Source: Adiantum capillus-veneris (taxonomy: Eukaryota > Streptophyta > Polypodiopsida > Polypodiales > Pteridaceae). From it: DNA of 60,000 bases. The notes under the pieces are model-generated. The model saw only the letters and a list, made by a program, of their open reading frames with translations, searched no databases and was not told the DNA's origin. Shown here one piece after another: positions 31,302 through 42,433 of the stretch. Location of the stretch: the NCBI GenBank assembly GCA_014529385.2, contig CM043970.1:47209779-47269778 (forward strand), written 5' to 3'. Each line of letters opens with the position of its first letter. Within the stretch, counting starts at the first letter, position 1. A program made the translations under genes and the position numbers.

Positions 31302-31690
31302 TCAACCTTGAACAGCTTCCACTACACGTAACCATGGTCTACCGAGTATAATAGGATATGCTCCCAACCCCGTTGGCATCACATGAAAATCAACCACTTC
31401 CTTTGCATCATATACCTCCACTTCTAAGCTCTTTACAACACCCAAACAGTTTACTTTTTGATGGTTTGCCAATCTGATCTGAAAGCCTAACACCCCATTC
31501 ACTGTAAGACCCATCTTCTTAACTCATGAGTGTGTTATGACACATATTTGGGCTCCGCCATCAACATAACCTTGTCCCAAATTTTTTCTTTTATGCCACA
31601 CATCTACTATTGGACAAATGTCTAGTAGCTCATCCATCACCAACACCTTTACTGAACCTCTCTCTGGCGCTTTCTCCATTGGGTTAACCA
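31302..31690 (-). pseudogene. Element III aspartic protease
   Basis: Minus-strand sequence with GYVDGGAQICVITHS (active-site Asp-Gly-Gly), a stop, then MGLTVNGVLGFQIRLANHQKVNCLGVV, EVYDAKEVVDFHVMP and IILGRPWLRVVEAVQG. It ends at the element V boundary; the expected continuation (protease-RT spacer) is found 10.8 kb to the left at 20500. This pairing shows that 31300 and 20500 were once adjacent. Confidence 0.8.
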
Positions 31691-31703
31691 TCCTCTTCCA
31701 CTG

Positions 31704-32102
31704 TCACTTTAGCTTAGGCACCATATCTATAAGCTGCCCAAAAGTAACATCTGCCTTCTTGCTTGTCAGATCCTCCTTCAAGTCATAGCTTAATTGCCCA
31801 TCCCCTAGTGGAAAATCTGAAACATGAAACTTGCAATGAGCTCTCCTTTTCCTCTTGGCCTTGACATCCTCGCCTTCATGGCTCTTTCCCTTCTTCTTAC
31901 TAGGACCTGGGGCACTTCTTCCTTCCTTGTCCTCTGTGATCCTCTTCCCAATAGGGATCACTAATGTATCCTCTAGCTTTGATGCCTTCTCCAAGGTAAC
32001 CACACTTATCAGTTTTGTCTTTCCCTTTTCCTCTTGGGTTAATTCACTGGTTCCTTTCTCTCCCTTAATTTTGATGCCATAATCATTTGAACTAATTAGC
32101 AC
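31704..32102 (-). pseudogene. Element III gag-protease linker
   Basis: 132-codon minus-strand frame, strongly basic in the middle (PSKKKGKSHEGEDVKAKRKRRAH), ending LTSKKADVTFGQLIDMVPKLK. The last part resembles the ISWPKFLALCPQVRRDL segment before the protease of element II in position and character. No domain was recognised. Confidence 0.6.
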
Positions 32103-33059
32103 CTATCTTGGCAATGGATACATGTCTCCCCCCATCCTTGGTGGCTTATCACATTGTGGGCTGATGTGGCCCAACTCTCCGTAATTATAACATGTGGGTG
32201 TCTACCTCCAGAACCTACCATTGCTTTGTCAACACCATTCCTAGGTCTTTCTTCACCTCCTGGCTGATTTGCAAACCTCCCTTGACCTCGATTATTTCCC
32301 ACTTGACCTAGCAGGTTGAGGATGAGATTCTTCATTAAATCTACCACTTGCCTCATGTCTTGCCTTAGCCCATCATCTTGCACTGTTGTAGTGACCACTG
32401 TTGGCATAACCTGAGGAGTAACAAAAACCACCGGTTCATGATGAACCCTTGGCATGCGACCTTGCAAAGAATCCATAGGCTGAAATTCAGACCTCATGGG
32501 AAAAGACTCTACTCCTAGATGACTCATTTTCCTCAGCTTCCACTCTTTGTTCCTTGCCACCTCCAATGCATCTTCATACGTACTAGTTAGGCTTCTTTAG
32601 CTCCACTCTCCAACGTATATTCTCCCAAAGATGAGCAAAGAATCTGTCCTTCTTCATCATGTCAGGTGGGGGTACTTGTGGTGCTAAGGCCTTGCACATT
32701 CTCTCCCATGCGAATGAAAATTTACGTATGTACGCATCTACTGGCTCACCTTCCTTTTGCACCAAACCTTGTACTTCTTGCCACACTTTGTCAGGATCTT
32801 ATGTCTTCAAAAACTCCACTGTCAATCCATGCCTTAGATTGTCCTAACTCAATCTTACAGGTGGATCAGCCACACACAACTCCTCTTCAAATGCTTTGGA
32901 CCAAACTCGTGCATCACTCTTCAAACAGATTTGGAGAAGGCGTAACATTTGTGCAGGATCGTGAATCTGATTGCTAATGCAGGCAACCTCCATATTTTCC
33001 AAAAAGTCTTCGACATCTTCATCACTTCTTCCATGAAACTCCGGATAAGAGAAAGCCAT
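32103..33059 (-). pseudogene. gag: Element III gag
   Basis: Starts at the ATG at 33059 (MAFSYPEFHGRSDEDVEDFLENMEVACISN), followed by MLRLLQICLKSDARVWSK, then after stops WQEVQGLVQKEGEPVDAYIRKFSFAWERM and FFAHLWENIRWRVE, the gag core. A Gln/Met-rich linker and a degenerate knuckle TCYNYGELGHISPQC (second Cys replaced by Tyr) follow near 32190-32150. Stops lie at about 32844 and 32583 and a frame change at about 32096-32102. Confidence 0.75.
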
Positions 33060-33236
33060 GGCTAGCCAAGTTTAAATGCTTTGAGAACCCCTTCGAACAC
33101 ACGTGCAAGAACCCAACACTTTTGACTGACTCAATACTTGTACCTGTGTGAATCACCTGTACTTGTACCTATCCCTGTAACCTGTAACTTGTAATCTGCA
33201 ACCTATAATCCCGAAGCTGAAGGTACCAAAAAAAGA

Positions 33237-33254
33237 TCCTCCGTGGGGGCGCCA
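33237..33254 (-). promoter_or_regulatory. Element III primer-binding site (candidate)
   Basis: Minus-strand TGGCGCCCCCACGGAGGA, six bases after the LTR end. It is closely related to the site of element II at 12200-12217 (15 of 18 bases). Confidence 0.65.
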
Positions 33255-33260
33255 AAAGAA

Positions 33261-33698
33261 TGTGAGCGGGATGAAAACACACACAACACCTCTATAATGA
33301 ACGAACACACACTCTTGGTGCACACACACACTATGGGGCACCACTCGGTTTACACATCCCACTTGGCCGAGACAGGGAACACACAGATGGAGTGAGAGGA
33401 GAGAGACTACCCATTTACCCATCCACACAAAGAGACACACACACCCCCACCCCCCAAAAAACTCACCTCAAAAGAGGATAATTTCTGATGTTTAGATACA
33501 ATCGAGCTTGGGGCAACACCAATGGGGCAAATAGCTCACACAATATGGGTAAAATATGCCAGATACAATCACAAATTGGAGCAAAAGCTTCGCTCATAGG
33601 AGAAACTTACACAGCCAAAACAGCAGAAAAATAGTGAGGAATTTGGCAAAATGGACAGCGCCATCGCGTCCGGAACGGCCCAAAACCCCAATCTATTG
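33261..33698 (-). repeat. Element III 5' LTR
   Basis: Matches 14982-15419. The outer end reads CAATCTATT instead of the expected terminal CA, so it is either mutated or truncated. A CA-rich stretch occurs at 33430-33445. Confidence 0.75.
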
Positions 33699-33871
33699 GT
33701 TGAGCGTCCAAACACCTGCTATTATTGTGATAGTTGTTTGTGCGATCATGTAATGGATGGTTTACTTGATATGTAGGGGAGGAAAAAAAGAAAGGGGTTT
33801 TCTTTCTAGAAACCACGCTTTTCCATTCAAATTAAAGTGGCAAAGTAAGAGAAGAGACACAAGTAGTTTTG

Positions 33872-33963
<92 letters not shown>

Positions 33964-34880
33964 CCAACCCATTCCCAGGCACTATATTTTAATAGGTAGT
34001 AGACCCATAGAATATGGGCCTACTACCTCAAGTACTGTTTTTATAGTTTTGAACCTTTTAGTACTTTTATTGTGGTTCAAGAAGACTAATCAAATTTTGC
34101 AGGTCAAACAAAATTGTCTTTTAAATTTAATAGCATACATGTTTTTGAGGCCTAAAACTAGTCAACAATTTTTTTCTTAGAATAGTATATGCATAGATTC
34201 TCATTGTATACATGTCCATGTATTTTTCAAAAAAGTTTCAATGTGCTTTGAAGGTTTTTAAGGGGTCTACAAGGGATATCAAAAAATTTGAGCAATTTTT
34301 GTTCGATTGTACCTAAAAGATGGCTCTTAAAAAATAACAATTTTACATGAAATTATTTATTTCTACTTTTTTTCAACTCCCTACATGCCTTGAGAACAAA
34401 TCCTTGAAAGGTTTTGATGAGGTTTTCTGCGATCTATGAGAATAAGAATTTACAAAAAAGTTGCTTATAATAGTGACTCATGTTCACCAGCCCTAGTGCT
34501 AAGGTATAACAATTGACTCAACAAAAAAATTGATTCCAAACTCAACACCGTGGTCAAAAAATCTATTAATTCAATTTACTATTAGCTCATGGATATAAAT
34601 GGCAAGGAGTATCCTAAGAAGGTGAATGTGTATCTACTTAATTAAGCCCTACTTAATTCGCACTCTACGAAAGGATCTACACAACATCGTCAAGAAGGTA
34701 TATCGTGATGTAAGGTCTTGTAGTGTGGTTTGTGTTAGTAGTTCAAGACAAGGTGAAGGAAAAATACAAAACGAAGACTTGTTTGAGGCACAAAACATCG
34801 CAAATAGCTTTGAACTACTCTCATCGGAAAAGTTTCCTTTTGATGGTACATGGATGTACCATCAGTCTGGGGACGGCTAA
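33699..34880. other. Unassigned AT-rich DNA with a (GT)n tract
   Basis: No gene was recognised. An open plus frame at 34626-34880 has no recognisable motif and stops exactly at the start of the next repeat, so it is not annotated. The microsatellite inside is listed separately. Confidence 0.5.
33877..33964. repeat. (GT)n microsatellite with a short (GC)n tail
   Basis: About 39 uninterrupted GT units (33877-33955) ending in GCGCGCGC. Confidence 0.95.
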
Positions 34881-35640
34881 TGATAGCCATTTTTTGGCTA
34901 TTCAAAATTCCCAAAGTGAGCTACTTCACCCCATCAAAATCACTCAAACATTATTGCTACCCTCACACTTTCATTGACATAGGCGTGTGTGAGTTTTTGG
35001 ACTTTTCTTATATCTCCTCAAAACCGTCAGCTATTTAGTCATTGGGCTAGTTGAGTCAAAAAATTAAATAAAAACAAAAGAAAAATATTATGGTCCATTT
35101 ATATTCTAAAATTTCATTGTATATAGAGCCTAAATATAGATATTTTTATTTTAGTTATTTTGGTATTTATTTACATATTTTTACCTAGGTGTATACTATT
35201 TTCCTAGCCGGTTATGTACTTTGACTTATCGTTACCGTAACTCTCTTACCACTGTACATACTCTTTATTATATAAATAAAGATTTTCATGTAAGGCTCTA
35301 TAAATCTTGGTGCGAATCAACTCCAAGAAAAAATCACAAAAATACCTTTCACCTAGTCATTCCCTTTTACTACATTACCATTTTTCTACATGCATTCTTC
35401 CTTACTTCTTGTAAATAGTCCTAAATCAATAAAAACAAATGAGGGTTCCCTCATTTGATTTTTGATATTTTCATATATTTAATTTTTTCATTTTATATAC
35501 AATTGACACTATTCTTGATTGGATGAATTTTTTATATACTAACCTATTTTTTTCCATTATATCCATATATCATATTTGTGAATATTTCTAATCCATGCTT
35601 TTTTTCAAACCCTCAAGAAACTGTTAGGTCATTATCTTAT

Positions 35641-36316
35641 GCAAGGAGGGGCTCACTCTTGGAAGGTAATGCAAATTCAACAACAGGGGCCAGTGAAAAC
35701 TTTTTAGGAGGAAAAATAGGCATTTCGATGTGATTTTTGGCATCCACCTCCACTCCAAATTTGAGAAAGTGATTTTAAAAAAATTCAACCCACAAGCTAA
35801 GTAATCACTTCACATTTTTTCATAATTGTTTAATCTTCTACCAATGAGATATGATTTATTGGTGGATCTTAGTCTACCCACTTTTTCTCACAAGTCACCC
35901 TAGTCTTCTCTCACCTTCCTTCACACTTCCATACACACACGTTTTTTTCTCTATCCCTCCCTCAGACCTGCGCCTTCCTGCAAGGAGGGGCTCACTCTTG
36001 GAAGATTATGCAAATTCAACAACAGGGGGCCCAGTGAAGACTTATTAGGAGGAAAAATAGGCATTTTGATGTGATTTTTGGCGTCCACCTCCACTCCAAA
36101 TTTGAAGAAGTGATTTTTAAAAAAAAACATTCAACCCACAAGCTAAGTAATCACTTCAAATTTTTTCATAAATGTTTAATCTTCTATCGATGAGATATGA
36201 TTTATTGGTGGATCTTAGTCTACCCACTTTTTCTCACAAGTCGCCCTAGTCTTCTCTCACCTTCCTTCACACTTCCATACACACATGTTTTTTTCTCTAT
36301 CCCTCCCTCAGACCTT
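35641..36316 (+). repeat. 339-bp direct tandem duplication
   Basis: Two units, 35641-35979 and 35980-36316, both starting GCAAGGAGGGGCTCACTCTTG and ending CCCTCCCTCAGACCT. Elements II and IV have a single copy of this unit. Confidence 0.9.
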
Positions 36317-36814
36317 CTCCTTCTTCTCTCACCCTCTTCACCATTAACCTCTCCTTTTACTTCCATAGCACTCATATGAACTCCACATGTACATACACCA
36401 TCTCTATGCTCCTCTCTATTATCTCTAAATTACAATTCCTTTTATCTCTTCTTTATATACATAAAATTCAGCATGTACATGCTTAATCTCTGCAAGCTGA
36501 GTGATTCTCATCAACCAACATCTTCACTTTCATCATGGTGCTCAACCTTTTCGGTGAGGACATAAGAAGAGAAGAAGAAGAAGAGGATTGATAGTCATTT
36601 ATGAGAACCTACACAAGTAAGTTCAAAACTTCTTCAAAGCTTCACCATCACAAGGATTCCCTCACTTCATTCAACCCTCCACCTCATTCTATCCATTGTA
36701 AATATATCACTAACTTTTTAGTGATTACTAACAATAAACACTAACCTAGTAGCACAAATATCCATTGACCTAACCATAAAAGACACCTCACCTCAAGACA
36801 TGTACATAGTAAAA

Positions 36815-36922
<108 letters not shown>

Positions 36923-37110
36923 CCCATCCTTTCATAAGTCTCTAGTTTCACTCTATCTACCATCATTATTTCCTTTCTATTGAGCCTACATCCATGACTG
37001 AAGCATACAAAGAAGGCCCATTATATTTTGATACTCAATAAGATCATAATCTTGATTTGATAAGATTGTAAATTAGGATTTTCAATAGTCTTAATAAGGA
37101 GTCTTCAACC

Positions 37111-37118
37111 TATAAATA
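37111..37118 (+). promoter_or_regulatory. TATA box of the LTR-like sequence
   Basis: TATAAATA in the context CAACCTATAAATAGACCC, matching the reverse-strand box of the element II LTR at 13052-13059. Confidence 0.6.
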
Positions 37119-37200
37119 GACCCCTCTCCTTCGAGTAAATAATCCCCAAGCTCCCACATAGCACCCCAACACTATAGGGGGTAAGGAGAGACTTCGATGT

Positions 37201-38620
37201 GGCAATCACTTTGTGAGCTTCACACTTGGTGTGAGAGAGTCTTTGGCGGTACACATAGCAATTGAGAGAGAGTGAGTTCTAAAATCTAATACCACTATTG
37301 TATACGCTCTTCCATTTTCAACATGTTGAAGTTTAGGTCCTTCAAAGGCGTGTCTTGGTTCTAGAATTGTCGTTCTTTCACTTGTTCCTTTTTCTCCTGT
37401 ATTTCTTTCTCCATTCACACATATTAATCCTTATTTCACTCAATGGGCAGCCAACTCTCTCAAGCTCATGAGCGGCCGGATTCTCTTGTGCAGCCTTTGG
37501 ATGCTTATGGGTGGCCATGCCCTGAATGGATAGGTGGCCTTTAATGCGAACCACATTTGGCATGTGTATCGGCTAAATCATTTCCTATCACATTCTAACA
37601 GCATTCCCATTTCCATGTTGGGCATTCCTCACATTTCTCAAGCATTTAATGCTTCCTAAAGTTCAACCATTGAGCATATTTATCGACCAAGGCACTGTCA
37701 AGCACAAGTTGAACTATCAATGCACTTCGGAGATGAAATGCTAGAAAAATGCTCCTTGAGTACTTATTTCTCTATTAAATGCACCATATTTTAGTACCTG
37801 GTTGAAGTCCAAAAACTCATGGATGGCACACTGACCAAGGTGACCAACCTGGCATAGAATTGGCTCCCGTGGAAGCTCAAATGTGCAATATCTTGGCAAC
37901 CAAAACTTTGATTGCTCATCTGAAAAGATCGACGCGCTCCCAGATGAGCACTTCAGGCCCATGCATTCACGTTAGCCTTGGCTCTTTATCTGTAGCTGTC
38001 CAATCCGGTACAGATCTACAAACTACTCAAACTTAAAAATGGTATAACTTCCTCACCGTAGCAAATTGATGAGCCATAAAGATAGGACTGTATAACACTT
38101 CGAGCGCTTCAGTTTTTATTTCATAATCTTCCATTCATGATAACTTCCAACATACTCACTTTTAGCATTAACAACGTAGTTTTTGGCCCTTTAAAGTTGC
38201 ATCTAGCATACATTTATCATTGAGCTATCTTGTTATCAAGACCTGATCATTGATCACTAATCATGTAGACATCAATTAGGCACAATCATCATCCTTTCAC
38301 TCATTTTCCCATACTGAAGCGAACCTGCACGACAATGTTCTCCACTATGAAATTGTTAATCAGTTAACCAATTGCAGTCTCTCGCTCATTCCATTGTGTT
38401 GACGGCTACTCAATGGATTATCCATGTGATGTGCATTTTTAAACGCTATCATGCTTTTGTGATCCATGTGTAAATGGTCAATGGAGGAGATGCAATAATA
38501 AGTAACACATTGAAGAACGGAAATATGTCTCCACTGAGGCATTGACAGAGTCGGTACAAGCATATATATGATTTTTTTTCCTCCTAATGAGTCAGGATTT
38601 AGAATGCTTATGTATGAAGG
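37201..38620. other. Unassigned DNA
   Basis: Probably the remainder of the LTR-like element and its flank. No coding frame, tRNA or repeat was recognised. Confidence 0.4.
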
Positions 38621-38630
38621 AGCCCCTTAG

Positions 38631-39035
38631 GTGTTGAACCGATTACTATCCATTGGGAATAGCTTTGCAGTGAAGGAATTCAAGGAGAAAGAATACTTAT
38701 ACCTTCTAAAGTGCAAAAAAACAATGTACCAAGCTCCAAGATTACTGAAGTATCTTTGGCATAACAAGATCTTACAAGGTGGAATTCTAGTTGAGGTTTT
38801 GTACTATGCCTAGATTGAGGGAAAATCAGATACCTATAATCTATTGAATGAGAAACTACTGGATATGATCTACTCCCATCTAGCTAGAGCCATAGGGTTC
38901 CCCATCGAGGCTATCCCTAGCCTACATAACCACTTCAACCTATCCTCAAAGATATATGAAAATATCTACAATAGTATGTCATATGAAGAAGGAAGTGGTA
39001 GGAGGGGATCCATATTATGCTTACCCCAACTCTAA
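38631..39035 (+). pseudogene. Unrecognised coding-like fragment, about 134 codons with one stop
   Basis: Two consecutive plus-strand segments in the same frame, split by a TAG at 38811-38813. The first has KEFKEKEYLYLLKCKKTMYQ and LLKYLWHNKILQGGILVEVLYYA, the second SDTYNLLNEKLLDMIYSHLARAIGFPIEAIPSL and NLSSKIYENIYNSM. It reads like globular protein, rich in Leu, Ile, Tyr and Lys. I cannot name its family. It may belong to a transposon ORF or a gene fragment. Confidence 0.4.
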
Positions 39036-39109
39036 TTATAACCATAGCCAACCGTTTTAATTCCCTTGAATAGAATCTTACTTGAGATCTATCCTATCTA
39101 ATGCCATTG

Positions 39110-39480
39110 TTGTGTTATCAATTTGGTACTATACATTGCCAAACTTTGATGCTCCACATATAAAACTTTGGTGTTGTGCTTTCTATTTTTATCTGAATGT
39201 TGTGTTACTATAGCACTAAATTTTGGTCCTATGCTTTTTTGATTTCACAGCTGATTGTTGAAGTACCAAATTTGATGCTTTGTTTACATACCAAATGTGA
39301 TACTCTATAGTATTGTAGTAGTTAATTTGACACTCATGAATACACACCTGTAGTACTATCTGCTACCTTTGCAATTATTCAATTACTAATGTGTTCTACA
39401 TTATCAATATTTGGTGGTAATATACCATCAAATCTTACATTGTATAAGTATCAAATCTTGGTACTATGCTAAATGGTTTT
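39110..39480. repeat. TTTGGTA-rich low-complexity DNA
   Basis: AT-rich sequence with recurrent variants of TTTGGTACTATG (plus strand). The same motif appears in the opposite orientation (TACCAAA) from about 39750 rightwards. No coding potential. Confidence 0.6.
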
Positions 39481-39486
39481 AGTTGA

Positions 39487-39769
39487 CTAGTTTATACAGT
39501 TCTTTTGTAGCCAGTTATAAAGCCCATTCTTATTGTGTAATAAGAACCCTTTCTGGTACTCTAAAATAACTATCCCCTTCCTCTTACTCATCCTTCCTTC
39601 CCTTGCTCTCATCATCTGTCCCCCCCTGCTTCCTAGCATCCTCTTCCTTCCTCTCATCCAACCTTGAAGAGGAAATACTAACCTCGCAATTCCCACTTTC
39701 CACTAGCTTTAAACTCACCCTTCTCACCAAGTAGTAGCAAAAAAGTACCAAAGCAGTAGAGCAAGACAA
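39487..39769 (-). pseudogene. Possible 3' exon of the phosphatase-like locus
   Basis: Minus-strand frame giving VSLKLVESGNCEVSISSSRLDERKEEDARKQGGTDDESKGRKDE, a charged tail with codon-like structure, located 3' of the phosphatase-domain segment. The link is by position only. Confidence 0.3.
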
Positions 39770-39891
39770 AGTATGTGTACAAAAAGATAAAGTGCACTAT
39801 AAATTTTTAGGGGACCAAGATACGCTTGCAATGTATTTTTTATCATTTTCATGAGAATTCTAGAGGCACAAATACCCTTCAAAGATATAAA

Positions 39892-40270
39892 TTAGTTGGA
39901 AACGTACAAGGAAATGTCATCATTGACATCGAACAAGGGTTTGTGATGGTTGTAAGCAGTGATGAGGAACTTCTCATCCAGCCACCCACACATCCATGGA
40001 AAAATGACCTTCAAAAGATACTTCGGTTTTTTTGGGTCATAATCTTTTGGCTCATATGACTGAATGCAATAGCACGAGTTGTAATCGTTCTTCAAGGACT
40101 TATATCTTGTGTCATCTACAAGGAGGGTGTTTGCTTTATTGAACTGTGGATTCTTGTGCCAGACTCTTCTTAGTAGCTTTAAAAAAATAGGCTTGTTGCC
40201 GAACTCCTCCGAAAGTGTTGGCATATCTCTGAATGTGAGAATCCACATCTCACATTGAGATTGGTCAAAA
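39892..40270 (-). pseudogene. FCP1/NIF-type phosphatase-like domain, C-terminal half
   Basis: Minus strand reads CIFDQSQCEMWI, then GNKPIFLKLLRRVWHKNPQFNKANTLLVDDTRYKSLKND, then YLLKVIFPWMCGWLDEK. The pattern (WDQS-like start, KPLFLK, L-x-x-VW, NTLLVDD-x-x-YK) is that of the FCP1 homology / NLI-interacting-factor phosphatase family, HAD superfamily, in which the VDD segment supplies metal-binding acidic residues. These proteins dephosphorylate proteins such as the RNA polymerase II C-terminal domain; plants also have many members of unknown role. An acceptor-like CTGCTTAG precedes the segment on the minus strand at about 40290. A stop closes it at 39892. Confidence 0.7.
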
Positions 40271-40599
40271 ATACATGTGATAGGAAAACTAAGCAGTTAG
40301 AACAACTATACAAACAAAGATACCAAAGAGATAAATAGTTTGTATTAGTGACACAATACCAAATTAGCAAAAACCAAAGTACAAAACAATACGAAATTAT
40401 ATATACAACACGAAAGTACCATAGAACTAGAGTATCAAAGACACAAACAACACCAAATTATGTAACACAAGAGTAAACCGTACCAAAGAGTACCAAAGTA
40501 CCATATAGTATCATAATGTGTACAAATCACTAGCATAGTGTGAAACAATACCAAAATATAGAGTTAAGCCAATTTGACAGTTAAGGGAGAAATACCTAA

Positions 40600-40907
40600 A
40601 AAGTGGTCTCTCATCCTCATTATTTTAGGGAAGAAATCATTCATTATGTCCATGAAATTCTTCCTTTGGAAACATGACCAGAGAATCACATAGCATTGCT
40701 TCCTCAAGTTGATGTGATGAACTCTTTTGCATCAAGTTTGACCACATAATATTTGCACTGAGAGACTTGCACACCAAGGGGCCTACATCCCGTTGAGAAT
40801 GGGATATTCCACAAACCTTTGGGCTCTTTATCACAAGCCTTCAATAGAACTCCATTGACATCCAAAATAACAAGGTGCCCATCTCTTGCCAATACATCTG
40901 GATGCAT
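40600..40907 (-). pseudogene. FCP1/NIF-type phosphatase-like domain, N-terminal half
   Basis: Minus strand 40907-40704 reads RDGHLVILDVNGVLLKAC followed by CKYYVVKLDAKEFI. LVILDVNGVL is HAD motif I, normally D-x-D-G-T/V: the nucleophile Asp is present but the second Asp is Asn, a form I recall from some plant FCP1-like proteins and one that may impair catalysis. After FITST the frame shifts, and a further helix-like segment (NFMDIMNDFFPKIMRMRDHFL) leads to a donor-like GTATTT at about 40600. Together with 39892-40270 this makes one split domain with an intron of about 330 bases full of TACCAAA. Confidence 0.65.
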
Positions 40908-41269
40908 TAATGTATCTGATCGTTCTTCATTTAGCCACCAATTTTCCTTGGTTGTAGTACCACTAAACTATATGAGTAGAAGAACAAAACCTTTTTCCAA
41001 TAGCAAAGTTTGACATTAGGCACCATAAAAGTTTACCAATGTTTTGACATTAGGACATGATAGTTTACAAACACATGACACCAAATGCATTGAAATAAGA
41101 AAACTTGTATTTCACATTAATCAAGAAGAAAGTACAAAATGTTTTCCCAATAGCTAATTCTTTTTGGTTCGCGGCTCGAGGCTACGACCACAACGAGGCA
41201 CTTTCTAGACCTAAATTGAAGTGTTGGGAGAGGGTGGCTAAGACAATGCTAACATCTATTATTTAAGAC

Positions 41270-42110
41270 ATCCCATCAAGTGTATCCTCTGTACCTTTGC
41301 CCTCCCTCAAACCTTTGGCCTCCTCCGTGCCTTTAGCTGCCTGTGTACCTTTAGAAGCCTATGTACCTTTGGCCCCTTTGGCTTTAATGCGAGAAGCCTC
41401 CTCCAAGCCTTTGGACTCTTCGTCACCTATAGCCTCCTTTGCACTTTTAGCACATTCCATTGTCCACTTTTCCTTCTTCTTCCTCTTTCTATGCACCTCC
41501 TCTTTAAATTCTGATGTTGCATCCAAAAACTCTTCCACTGCGAGAACTTCAATTTCCATCTCTTCAGCCAAAATTTCTTTGTTGATGTTCTTGCCTTGGT
41601 GAATCTCCATTTTAGAAACTTCCTAAATTGGATCACTTCCCCTTTGCTGGTTCACTAGACATCCACTTCCCTCTTTACCCTATTTAGTCATCTCCTATAC
41701 TTTGGATTTCAGTTGTTCTTCTCCCAAGCTTGGGTCCATAGTACCCTCATCCCCTCTCCCTTCCATTGTGTCGGCATCAAGGTCTTGTAGTATATCATGC
41801 ACTCCAACTTTTAGCTAGATTGAATCTACAATAGGCTCATCCCCTTTACCTTCCACTATGCTAACATCAAAGTCTTGCATTATTTCCTACACTTCATCTT
41901 TTTAATTGATCTTCTCCCAAGCTTGAGTCTACAACAAGATTAGCCCCTTTCCCTTCCACTGGGCTAGCATCAAGTTCTTGCCGTATTTCTTGAAATGACT
42001 TGTGAGGATCTTCATGGAACATGTGAGTCGCATCTGACTTTCTATGACCATGAAGATCCTTCCAATCCACTATGGTGTTTTCATGGGTGTTTGCACCAAA
42101 AGATCCTCTA
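41270..42110 (-). pseudogene. Acidic repeat region, probable upstream exon of the phosphatase-like locus
   Basis: Minus-strand coding-like DNA with three diverged protein repeats of about 35 residues: QELDASPVEGKG ... VDSSLGEDQLK, then QDFDVSIVEGKGDEPIVDS, then QDLDADTMEGRGDEGTMDPSLGEEQLK. It continues into a Lys/Glu-rich stretch (MEIHQGKNINKEILAEEMEIE ... RKRKKKEKW) and a run of A-x-x-AKGT repeats ending at about 41270. Several stops and one frame change break it. Its assignment to the phosphatase gene rests on position, strand and composition. Confidence 0.4.
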
Positions 42111-42329
42111 CCTACATATACACAAAGATGAAATACAAGACTATATCATCAATTGAAATGCTATGAGAATAGTGTCCAATACAACACCCACTTACTCTTC
42201 AATAATGAACTCCCTGACACCCATGCCTTTGGCTCCAAAGGGATTGCGATGTTGCAACATGCCTTCATGCAAATATATTTAGTTCTCAACATAGTTGCAA
42301 AACACAATGGATGGTATTGATGATGTCAG

Positions 42330-42433
42330 GGAAGCATGCAGGTACCAACCAAGTATGAAGCCTCCAAAGCCTCCCCACGGGCAACACAAGTACCAAAAAC
42401 ATGGCACTCATTGTAGAGCTTGGCATACTCCAT
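42330..42433 (-). pseudogene. Small putative exon
   Basis: On the minus strand an acceptor-like TTTTGCAG is followed at once by ATG GAG TAT GCC and an open stretch of about 36 codons (KLYNECHVFGTCVARGEALEASYL...). It lies upstream of the acidic repeat exon. No domain was recognised. Confidence 0.3.

Larger units (their letters stand above)
14982..33698 (-). mobile_element. Element III: Tat-like Ty3/gypsy retrotransposon, split by two insertions
   Basis: The LTR pair (14982-15419 and 33261-33698) is recognisable by long near-identical stretches (for example the run beginning GTGAGCGGGATGAAAACAC). Between them on the minus strand lie gag, protease, RT/RNase H, a second RNase H and integrase, the order of Tat-type elements. 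The coding part is interrupted by element V (about 20507-31298, between protease and RT) and by a 757-bp insert (19181-19937, inside RT). Removing both leaves an element of about 7.2 kb. Confidence 0.85.

Noticed and set aside
33757-34180. Open frames across the (GT)n tract
   Set aside because: Val-Cys repeats from the microsatellite.
34626-34880. 84-codon plus frame in unassigned DNA
   Set aside because: No recognisable motif, overlapping frames equally open, and it ends at a repeat boundary; not enough to call a gene.
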